Below are positions 16,972 to 23,865 of a stretch of DNA of 64,000 bases, piece after piece. The DNA comes from Sulfurospirillum sp. UBA2217 (GTDB lineage Bacteria > Campylobacterota > Campylobacteria > Campylobacterales > Sulfurospirillaceae), in assembly GCA_002328495.1 (NCBI GenBank), contig DCUJ01000009.1, forward strand, positions 124,001-188,000. The letters run 5' to 3'. The notes beneath the pieces were generated by a model. It did not search any database. It had not been told where the DNA came from and saw only the letters and a program-made list of their open reading frames with translations. Made by a program: the position numbers and the translations under genes. How positions within the stretch are numbered: position 1 is the first letter of the stretch; each line of letters begins with the position of its first letter.

Positions 16972-18557
16972 GTTACCGCTATAAAGAACGCTACCTTGCT
17001 GGCTACCTTGCGCGCCTATTTTTACACAATCCTCTCACCAGTGTGCTAGGGGTTACGCTGATTCTTTTAGGCGTGATTGCCCTTTGGTTTATGCCCCGTG
17101 AGGAAGATCCTCAGATTTCGATTAGTGGGGGAACGGTCATCGTAGGGTTAGCAGGTGCAAGTGCTGAAGAGGTGGAACGCGTGATTGTGCGCCCTTTAGA
17201 GCGACGTATTAAAGAGATTAAGGGGGTTGAACATATCTATGGTGTCGCAAGTGACAATGTGGGTGTGGTCAATGTCATGTACTACATCGGAGAAAACAGA
17301 GAAGCTTCCAATCTCAAACTCTACGATAAAGTGATGCAAAACATGGATCAACTTCCTCAAGGTGCGACAACACCGCTCGTGCGTCCTTTTGACATTGACA
17401 TTGATATTCCTATTCTTTCCATTGCATTTTACGCCAAAGAAGGTAGCGTAGTGGAGAGTGTCGAGCTTTATAAGCGCATTGAAGAGATACGAAACGCCTT
17501 AGGAAATGTCCCCAATGTGGCAAAGACGGAGCTTAAAGGGGAGCTAAAAGAGCAGTTTAATGTTGAAGTTGATTTGGGAAAACTAGCAGGATACCACCTC
17601 TCCTTAGCACATATTCAAACCGCTCTCAAAGCTCTTAGCGTTAGCATGCCCGATATTAAAAATCGCACGGGAGATGGGAAATTGCTTGTTTTTGGGATCG
17701 CCAATGCGATTGAGAGTGTGGAAGATATTCAAAATGTCATCATCGCGCAATACGCAGGCTCGGCTATCTATCTGAAAGACGTGGCAACGGTAAGTGCTGG
17801 GACTGAGATACAAAATCTTAAACGCGCTCATATCAGTTACACAACAGACAATGGTTTCACCCCTTTGCGTGAGCAAGTAACCCTAAGCGTTTCAAAGCTC
17901 AAAGGCTCCAACGCCGTGGTGATTGCCGAAGATGTATTGGAGCGTATTGAGAGTTTTAAGGCGTGCTTGGACAGTGTAGGCATTGGCTACATTATTACTC
18001 GAAATTATGGAGAACGTGCCAATGAAGCGGTCAATGAATTGGTTTTTCATTTGCTTATTTCGATTGTAATCATTGCTGTTTTACTCATTTTTATCTTAGG
18101 GTTTAGGGAGGGGATGATTGTCACGCTTACCGTTCCTGCGATTTTAGCGATTACGATTTTTATAGCATACATGAGCGATCAAACCATCAACCGCATCACG
18201 TTGTTTGCTTTTTTACTCAGCCTTGGACTTTTAGTGGACGATGTGATCGTGGTGATTGAAAATATTCACCGACATTTACACGATAAACTCTCCGCTCAAA
18301 AACCTTTTGATGAGATTCTCATTGAAGCAACCGATGAGATAGGCGCACCGACCAATTTAGCCACGATAGCTATTATCCTCACGATGGTGCCAATGGCGTT
18401 TGTGGGGCAGATGATGGGAGAGTTTATGAAACCCATTCCGTTGAATGTGCCTGTTGCGATGTTGGCTTCTTTGCTGATAGCGTATATTTTTACACCATTT
18501 TTAGCGCAACTCTTTTTGAAAAAGAAGCACCATGCAAAAGGAGAGAGCGATGCATAG
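16968..18557 (+). CDS. RND efflux permease, N-terminal half (TM1-TM6)
   Basis: First half of an inner-membrane resistance-nodulation-division pump. 529 aa: TM1 near residues 22-44, a large periplasmic porter loop (PREEDPQISISGGTVIVGLAGASAEEVE), then TM2-TM6 from about residue 360. The proton-relay aspartates of TM4 are present in LLVDDVIVVIENIHR. It ends at LAQLFLKKKHHAKGESDA, just where a full-length pump would continue into TM7. It overlaps the adaptor stop by 4 bp and the second half by 8 bp. A full-length RND is about 1,040 residues, so this is half a pump, not a truncation of unrelated origin. Confidence 0.9.
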   Translation: MSYRYKERYLAGYLARLFLHNPLTSVLGVTLILLGVIALWFMPREEDPQISISGGTVIVGLAGASAEEVERVIVRPLERRIKEIKGVEHIYGVASDNVGVVNVMYYIGENREASNLKLYDKVMQNMDQLPQGATTPLVRPFDIDIDIPILSIAFYAKEGSVVESVELYKRIEEIRNALGNVPNVAKTELKGELKEQFNVEVDLGKLAGYHLSLAHIQTALKALSVSMPDIKNRTGDGKLLVFGIANAIESVEDIQNVIIAQYAGSAIYLKDVATVSAGTEIQNLKRAHISYTTDNGFTPLREQVTLSVSKLKGSNAVVIAEDVLERIESFKACLDSVGIGYIITRNYGERANEAVNELVFHLLISIVIIAVLLIFILGFREGMIVTLTVPAILAITIFIAYMSDQTINRITLFAFLLSLGLLVDDVIVVIENIHRHLHDKLSAQKPFDEILIEATDEIGAPTNLATIAIILTMVPMAFVGQMMGEFMKPIPLNVPVAMLASLLIAYIFTPFLAQLFLKKKHHAKGESDA

Positions 18558-20208
18558 ATTGGAGCAGTTTATTTATGGCATTTTAACCTCTCCCCAAAAG
18601 AAAAAAATGGTACTTTTGCTGACTTTTTTAGCCTTTTTAGGCTCTGTGTTGATGTTCCCGACCAACATTGTTTTAGCCAAAATGTTACCAGGGAAAAGTA
18701 CCAATACCTTTTCTATTTATGTGGATTTACCCAATGGAAGCTCATTTGATGAAAACCAAAAAGTTAACCAATGCGTTGTCTCTTTGTTGCAAAAGGAGAA
18801 AGAGGTACGTAACATTGAAGTGTTTAGCGGTATGGGCTCACCCCTTGATTATGCAGGCTTAGTGAAAGGTTCTGGTTTTAAAATGGGAGAGCACCTCAGT
18901 GAAATCGTGGTCAATTTAAGCGATTTGCATGAGAGGGATGAGCGTTCGTATAGCATGGTGCACAGGTTGCGTCCCCTCATTCAAAAGGCGTGTGAACCTT
19001 TGGTCGAACGCACAAGCATCAAAATGGTAGAACAACCCGCTGGCCCTCCGACACTCTCAGCACTCGTGATTGAATTGTATGGAGAAGATGAGCAGAGCTT
19101 AAGAGGGCTTTCAAAAGAGCTCAAGTCGATTTTAGAACACACACCTGATTTGGTGGATGTGGATATCTTAAATGACGACATCTACACCAAATACACTTTA
19201 ATCCTTGATACGCAAAAAGTGATGCACTCTAACGTTGCCATTGATGCTTTGCACTCCCTTTTGTATCTCTCCTTTGAAGGAGCGGCCGTTGCGCATAAAA
19301 ACAGTGATATGTCGCCTGCGCAAGTGCCTATATTTGTAGTTTTAAGTGAGGGTTCTAAAAAAATAGCTCAGCTTTCACGAGAGCATCTTGAAGCCAAATT
19401 AGCCTCAGTGATGATACCCAATCACATGGGCACGCTGATACCTCTAAATACCTTGGTTCGCGTTGAGGAGACACAATCCACCCCGACCATCATGTCTAAA
19501 AATTTGCAAAAAATGGTGACCATCGTGGCAGAAGCCGATTTGGTCTCCCAAGTCTATCCGCTCTTAGATGCACGCAGTGCTATTAAAGAGAAGCTTAAAG
19601 AGCGTTATGAGATTCGAAGTAGTCATCTTTTTGATTTGGAACTTAAAGACAAACGAAGTGGGGAAGTGTTCCAGTTGGTGTGGGATGGTGAGATGAAAGT
19701 CACTATGGATACGTTTCGAGACTTGGGCGGGGCATTTATCGCAGCCTTGGTCTTGATTTTTCTTTTGATGGTGGTTTATTATAAAAGTTTTGCAATTTCA
19801 GGGGTCATTCTTTTGGGTAGCTTTCTTTCTATCATTGGGGTGATTGTAGGGCATTGGGTGATGGATGTTTTGGTTCAGGGTACGTTCTTTTTGACCGCAA
19901 CATCACTCATTGGCTTCATCTCGCTTATGGGGATTAGCTCTCGAAATTCGCTTTTATTGATAGATTTTAGTATGACGTTGATGCACAAAGGGATGGAGAA
20001 AAAACGCTCCATCGCCATCGCTGTTGCCACGCGGGCTAAACCTATTTTTCTAACGGCTTTGGCGATTATTTTAGCCAGTACACTTTTGGCGACCGACCCT
20101 GTCTTTGGAGGGCTTGGAGTGGCTCTTATCTTTGGAACCATCGCCGCAGTTATCGTCTCATTGATTGTGGTTCCTGTTTTGATGGATGACACAAAAGCAG
20201 TCCATTAA
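18550..20208 (+). CDS. RND efflux permease, C-terminal half (TM7-TM12)
   Basis: Second half of the same pump: TM7 (KMVLLLTFLAFLGSVLMFP), second periplasmic porter loop, then TM8-TM12 ending VIVSLIVVPVLMDD. The start is ATG 18550, with AAAGGAG ending 7 nt upstream, inside the end of the first half and 8 bp before its stop; an earlier ATG at 18532 has no Shine-Dalgarno. The well-formed internal ribosome site suggests a stable two-gene arrangement with coupled translation. The C-half retains conserved SLMGISSRNSLLLIDF and a lysine-bearing helix region. A sequencing error is the main alternative. Confidence 0.88.
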   Translation: MHRLEQFIYGILTSPQKKKMVLLLTFLAFLGSVLMFPTNIVLAKMLPGKSTNTFSIYVDLPNGSSFDENQKVNQCVVSLLQKEKEVRNIEVFSGMGSPLDYAGLVKGSGFKMGEHLSEIVVNLSDLHERDERSYSMVHRLRPLIQKACEPLVERTSIKMVEQPAGPPTLSALVIELYGEDEQSLRGLSKELKSILEHTPDLVDVDILNDDIYTKYTLILDTQKVMHSNVAIDALHSLLYLSFEGAAVAHKNSDMSPAQVPIFVVLSEGSKKIAQLSREHLEAKLASVMIPNHMGTLIPLNTLVRVEETQSTPTIMSKNLQKMVTIVAEADLVSQVYPLLDARSAIKEKLKERYEIRSSHLFDLELKDKRSGEVFQLVWDGEMKVTMDTFRDLGGAFIAALVLIFLLMVVYYKSFAISGVILLGSFLSIIGVIVGHWVMDVLVQGTFFLTATSLIGFISLMGISSRNSLLLIDFSMTLMHKGMEKKRSIAIAVATRAKPIFLTALAIILASTLLATDPVFGGLGVALIFGTIAAVIVSLIVVPVLMDDTKAVH

Positions 20209-20210
20209 TC

Positions 20211-20249
20211 TTTACATGTAAGAAGTTTTTTTATCTTCTTACATGTAAA
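20211..20249. terminator. Bidirectional hairpin with two TTACATGTAA arms
   Basis: TTTACATGTAAGAAG (20211-20225) pairs exactly with 20235-20249 around a T-rich 9-nt loop; each arm holds one exact motif (20212, 20239). It lies 3 bp after the RND operon stop and overlaps the last codons of the convergent small gene, so it can end both transcripts. Confidence 0.75.
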
Positions 20250-20395
20250 AATCTTCGGGTCATCACATAAAATTTCATCATTCTGTAGGTGAAATAGCGC
20301 TTATTGACCAAATATGCTCTATGACATTTCTCATTTTTTAAACACTCAAACACCTCTTCTAACGCCCGTTTTTCACACACACTCAGATTGGTCAT
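20231..20395 (-). CDS. Small basic protein of 54 aa, partner of the XRE regulator
   Basis: Begins at ATG overlapping the stop of the upstream XRE gene (ATGA) and runs 54 codons to TAA at 20231. The product is rich in Arg, Lys, Tyr and Met with three cysteines (CEKRALEEVFECL, KCHRAYLV, then RMMKFYVMTRRFLHVRR). No family is recognised. The coupled start argues that it is translated. The final codons LHVRR are contributed by the terminator arm carrying TTACATGTAA. It could be an antitoxin/toxin-like or regulatory partner, but nothing in the sequence proves that. Confidence 0.55.
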   Translation of the reverse strand: MTNLSVCEKRALEEVFECLKNEKCHRAYLVNKRYFTYRMMKFYVMTRRFLHVRR

Positions 20396-20640
20396 ACCGC
20401 TTCCTTTTGCCCGTCATTTATCTTGCGTACCAGTCTTACTATATCTGCATCTTTCAATTTACCTAACATATTAAAAACAACAGGAATCGCCATAGGTGCA
20501 CTGTTTCCTAGTCTCCACTCTTGATACGTTCGCATCGAAATACCAAACTCATCTGCCATTTTTTTTTGAGAAATCTTTTTCCCCAAATGTTCGGCTTCAA
20601 TAGCATTATGCAAAAGATTGATGATGTCGTTTGTTTTCAT
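20392..20640 (-). CDS. XRE family helix-turn-helix regulator
   Basis: 82-aa DNA-binding protein. The helix-turn-helix lies near residues 24-43 (SQKKMADEFGISMRTYQEWR), followed by GNSAPMAIPVVFNMLGKL, typical of Cro/CI-type regulators of mobile or small operons. It is followed by a 4-bp-overlapping 54-aa gene. No Shine-Dalgarno precedes the ATG, so it may be leaderless or weakly translated. It faces efp across a 212-bp, very AT-rich spacer and might control itself there. Confidence 0.8.
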   Translation of the reverse strand: MKTNDIINLLHNAIEAEHLGKKISQKKMADEFGISMRTYQEWRLGNSAPMAIPVVFNMLGKLKDADIVRLVRKINDGQKEAV

Positions 20641-20852
20641 CGTATTATTGTAGTAAAAACTGTATTAAATATAAATTAATTAGTGTAAAAAATACATATA
20701 AAATTATATTTTAAACAATTAAAAAGATATTATATCAATAATTATGAATTTATTAATCAATAAAATTGTTATAGTATACAATATAATGTATAAAAATATT
20801 TCTCTAAACTTTTTTTTGCTATAATCTCACAAACTTACATTTAGGAGAAATT
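20641..20852. promoter_or_regulatory. Very AT-rich divergent promoter region (XRE operon / efp)
   Basis: This spacer is visibly much richer in A+T than its surroundings. The efp -10 is TATAAT at 20820-20825, preceded by a T-run, the usual Campylobacterota style. Imperfect inverted repeats near 20648-20665 (TGTAGT...ACTGTA) and 20765-20785 (ATTGT...ACAAT) are candidate operators for the XRE protein. Confidence 0.5.
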
Positions 20853-21416
20853 ATGGCCTCTATCGGAATGGGCGACTTAAAAAAAGGGTTAAAAATCGAG
20901 CTTAACGGCGTTCCTTATAAAATCGTTGAGTATCAACATGTCAAACCAGGTAAGGGTGCGGCATTTGTACGCTGTAAAATCAAATCATTTACCAATGGAA
21001 AAGTCATTGAGAAGACGTTTCATGCGGGCGATAAGTGTGAAACACCCAATCTTGAAGATAAAGTCATGCAATTTTTATATGACGATGGTGAATTCTTGCA
21101 GTTTATGGACAGTGTCAGTTATGAGCAAATTGGGCTTACCCGTGACCAAGTGGGCGAAGCGGCAGATTGGATTATTGATGGGATGAATGTGGATATGTTG
21201 TTCCACAACGGTCAGCCTATCGGTGTAGACGCACCTGCATTTGTTGAGCTTAAAATCGTTGAAACACCCCCTAACTTTAAAGGCGACACCCAAGGTGGAA
21301 GAAAACCTGCAACACTAGAAAGTGGTGCGGTGGTTCAAGTACCGTTTCATATTTTAGAAGGCGATACCATTAAAGTAGACACGGTTCGTGGTGAATACTT
21401 AGAAAAAGTGAAGTAA
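20853..21416 (+). CDS. efp: Elongation factor P
   Basis: Translation factor that relieves ribosome stalling at polyproline stretches. 187 aa with the three beta-barrel domains. The modifiable lysine is K34 in HVKPGKGAAF, the lysine-type loop used by EpmA-modified EF-P. Start has AGGAG 7 nt upstream and a clear TATAAT promoter. DJ-1-like gene follows after 4 bp. The modifying enzymes are not in this window. Confidence 0.97.
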   Translation: MASIGMGDLKKGLKIELNGVPYKIVEYQHVKPGKGAAFVRCKIKSFTNGKVIEKTFHAGDKCETPNLEDKVMQFLYDDGEFLQFMDSVSYEQIGLTRDQVGEAADWIIDGMNVDMLFHNGQPIGVDAPAFVELKIVETPPNFKGDTQGGRKPATLESGAVVQVPFHILEGDTIKVDTVRGEYLEKVK

Positions 21417-21420
21417 CCCA

Positions 21421-21972
21421 ATGTCTCGCAAAGTATTGATCCCTTTAGCTTTAGGATTTGAGGAAATTGAAGCGATTAGTGTTGCTGATATTTTACGTCG
21501 AGCAAAAGTTGATGTGGTGCTTGCGGGATTAACGACTTTGCACGTTCAAGGAGCGCATGGCATTTGTGTGGTTGCCGATGCGCTTTTAAAAGAGATTGAT
21601 GGTGATGCGTTTGATATGATAGTCCTCCCTGGAGGACTTCCTGGTGCTTTGCATTTAGCCCAAGATGCGCACCTTCAAGCTCTTTTAAAAACATTTGACG
21701 CTCAAGAAAAATTTATAGCTGCCATTTGCGCTGCTCCTTATGCCCTTAAATGTGCAGGAGTGCTTAAAAATAACTACACATGTTACCCTTCCTTTGAAAC
21801 AAAAATCGACCATGATGGTTATACTTCTATGCAAAAAATTGTTTGTGATGAAAATATTATCACCTCGCAAGGTCCTAGCACGGCGATGCTTTTTGCTTTG
21901 AAACTGGTTGAAATCTTATGCGGTCATGACATCGCACAACACCTCCAACAAGATTTATTACTCACACGCTGA
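21421..21972 (+). CDS. DJ-1/PfpI family protein (YajL-like)
   Basis: 183 aa, class I glutamine-amidotransferase-like fold. The nucleophile Cys lies near residue 103 in AAICAAPYAL, and the acidic partner in the N-terminal FEEIEAISVADILRRA, which is the DJ-1/YajL rather than the protease PfpI pattern. Such proteins act as chaperones or glyoxalase/deglycase-like stress proteins; the activity is debated. Four bp after efp and probably co-transcribed. Confidence 0.9.
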   Translation: MSRKVLIPLALGFEEIEAISVADILRRAKVDVVLAGLTTLHVQGAHGICVVADALLKEIDGDAFDMIVLPGGLPGALHLAQDAHLQALLKTFDAQEKFIAAICAAPYALKCAGVLKNNYTCYPSFETKIDHDGYTSMQKIVCDENIITSQGPSTAMLFALKLVEILCGHDIAQHLQQDLLLTR

Positions 21973-22016
21973 TTTTTTTGTTTAGGGCGTTAAGTGTAAC
22001 ATTTTTACATGATTTA

Positions 22017-22024
22017 CCCCCCCC
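22017..22024 (+). repeat. Homopolymeric C8 tract upstream of a chemoreceptor
   Basis: Eight consecutive C residues in an otherwise AT-rich leader about 190 bp before the chemoreceptor start. Poly-G/C tracts of this length are slippage-prone in Campylobacterota and underlie phase variation in several genera. Confidence 0.6.
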
Positions 22025-22214
22025 TCTTTGGTTGTTTACTGTGTGACCCATATGTGACCTTTCGTATGTTACACTACAAAAATAATTTTGCATGTCTCTT
22101 TTGTCGTGCATCAGGGGCTCATGGGTGTGAGGTTTTTTTGTTTCAAAAGAAGCAAAATATGTGTCAAGACACTTTGAAAAATGTGTCTAAGATTTTAGAT
22201 GAAGGATTTTAGAG

Positions 22215-23828
22215 ATGGCATTTACGACCATAAAAGGTAAACTAACGCTTTTGTTGCTGGCTTTAGTTCTCGGGTTTGGCGCTGTGAGTTTTCAAGTAGT
22301 TAAAGCTATTAACGATGGCAAAATGGCGGCAGTGAGACTCTCAGGCATCGGTGATGTAGACGCGGGATTGTCTGCTTGTATGATGGAACTTCGAGGGTTT
22401 CAGCTTATGTGTAATCCGAAACGTTTGGAATCGTTTGAAGTACAGTATAGAAAGGCGGTCAAACATATTGAAATACTTAATGCCATTTTAACGTCCAAAG
22501 CCAATCAAGAACGCATCGTAAAGCTTCAAAAAGATGTCCTTGCATGGTATCAACTCAATCTCCCTGGTGTTGAAATGCTTAAAAAATACGGCACAGAGGT
22601 CAATACGCCTTCATTTGCATTTGATCATAAAGCAGATTTTGAGCTTTTAGGCTCTTTAACCCAACAATCTGCCACACTGTTTGATGATATTTTAAAACAA
22701 GTAGATGCATTGGATGAGAATGTTAAAAAGAATAACTTTGCTCGTTTAGAAACCAATAAAGTTATGGTAGAAGTCACTTTGGGTGTGGTCTTCTTGTTTG
22801 TATTGATCCTTAGCATAGCCATCATGCGCTCCATTCAAAAATCGGTTTCAAAAGCTAAAGAGGGCATTGAGACGATGCGCCACAATAAAGCCTTACATGT
22901 AAAGCTTGAAACGGGTTCAAAAGATGAGATGAATGACATCGTACAGATGCAAAATTTGCTTTTTGCTGACATCAATAGTGCTATGATTGGTGCTAAAAAT
23001 ACTGCACATGAAAATGCATCTGTAGCAGAAGAACTCTCTTCTACGAGTTTAGAAATCGGTAAACGTGCTGAAGAAGAAGCCAATGTTGTGGCGCAAACGA
23101 CACAAGAAGCCAAGGTGGTAGCCGTACAGATTCAAGAGGCAAGTGAGCAAGCCCAAGAGGTGAAAGAGATGACACTCAAGGCGCAAAACAGTCTTTCTTT
23201 AGCCCAAAAACTTTTGGGTGAGACCATCGCGCAACTTGAAGCCACTGCATCCGCAGAGACACAGATGAACGAACGACTAAATCACCTCACCACCGATGCC
23301 GCACAGGTCAAGTCTGTTTTAGAAGTGATTGGCGATATCGCAGACCAAACCAATCTTTTAGCACTGAACGCTGCCATCGAGGCCGCACGTGCGGGTGAGC
23401 ATGGACGTGGGTTTGCCGTTGTCGCTGATGAAGTGCGCAAATTGGCGGAGCGAACACAAAAAAGTTTATTGGAAACCAATGCCACGGTCAATGTCATTGT
23501 CCAATCCATCAGCGATATCAGCGGTGAGATGAATGTCAATGCAAAACGCATTACCGATTTGGCAGAGTTTTCCGATAAAGTAACCATTCAAACCCAAGAT
23601 GCGGTAAGTGTGTTAGGTCAAAGTGTTGTTGCTACCGAAGGTGTCGTACGCAAAGCGGAGCAGAATGTGAAGCTTATCAATGAATCTGTGGTTGATAAAA
23701 TGGGCACAATCAACACCCTCTCAAGTTCCAATGCCAGAAGTGTCGAAGAGATAGCTGCTGCATCAGAGCATTTGGCACGTCTAGCAGGCAATCTCAGTAA
23801 CACGCTTTCTCAGTTTAAAACCGCTTAA
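22215..23828 (+). CDS. Methyl-accepting chemotaxis protein with four-helix-type sensor
   Basis: Inner-membrane chemoreceptor of 537 aa. TM1 at about residues 9-29, a roughly 150-residue helical periplasmic domain of 4HB-MCP style, TM2 near 178-199 (VTLGVVFLFVLILSIAIM), then a cytoplasmic signalling domain with the hairpin tip IADQTNLLALNAAIEAARAG near 372-391. Ligand unknown. The ATG has GAAGGA upstream. The 242-bp leader carries a C8 tract. A TTACATGTAA copy (22893) is read ALHVK in the linker after TM2. Confidence 0.93.
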   Translation: MAFTTIKGKLTLLLLALVLGFGAVSFQVVKAINDGKMAAVRLSGIGDVDAGLSACMMELRGFQLMCNPKRLESFEVQYRKAVKHIEILNAILTSKANQERIVKLQKDVLAWYQLNLPGVEMLKKYGTEVNTPSFAFDHKADFELLGSLTQQSATLFDDILKQVDALDENVKKNNFARLETNKVMVEVTLGVVFLFVLILSIAIMRSIQKSVSKAKEGIETMRHNKALHVKLETGSKDEMNDIVQMQNLLFADINSAMIGAKNTAHENASVAEELSSTSLEIGKRAEEEANVVAQTTQEAKVVAVQIQEASEQAQEVKEMTLKAQNSLSLAQKLLGETIAQLEATASAETQMNERLNHLTTDAAQVKSVLEVIGDIADQTNLLALNAAIEAARAGEHGRGFAVVADEVRKLAERTQKSLLETNATVNVIVQSISDISGEMNVNAKRITDLAEFSDKVTIQTQDAVSVLGQSVVATEGVVRKAEQNVKLINESVVDKMGTINTLSSSNARSVEEIAAASEHLARLAGNLSNTLSQFKTA

Positions 23829-23840
23829 AAAGCGTTACAT

Positions 23841-23865
23841 GTAAAGAGTGATTTTCACTCTTTAC
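23841..23865. terminator. Bidirectional hairpin between chemoreceptor and mutS7
   Basis: GTAAAGAGTGA (23841-23851) pairs with TCACTCTTTAC (23855-23865). The left arm grows out of TTACATGTAA at 23835-23844; the right arm includes the mutS7 stop codon. Confidence 0.7.

Noticed and set aside
18500..18560. Programmed frameshift joining the two RND halves
   Set aside because: The second half is in the +1 frame; the available A-rich run is not a standard +1 site and a good Shine-Dalgarno and ATG exist, so reinitiation is simpler.
22009..22212. 67-codon open frame in the leader of the chemoreceptor, starting just before the C8 tract
   Set aside because: No ribosome-binding site, unusual Cys-rich composition and no family resemblance; kept only as context for the C-tract.
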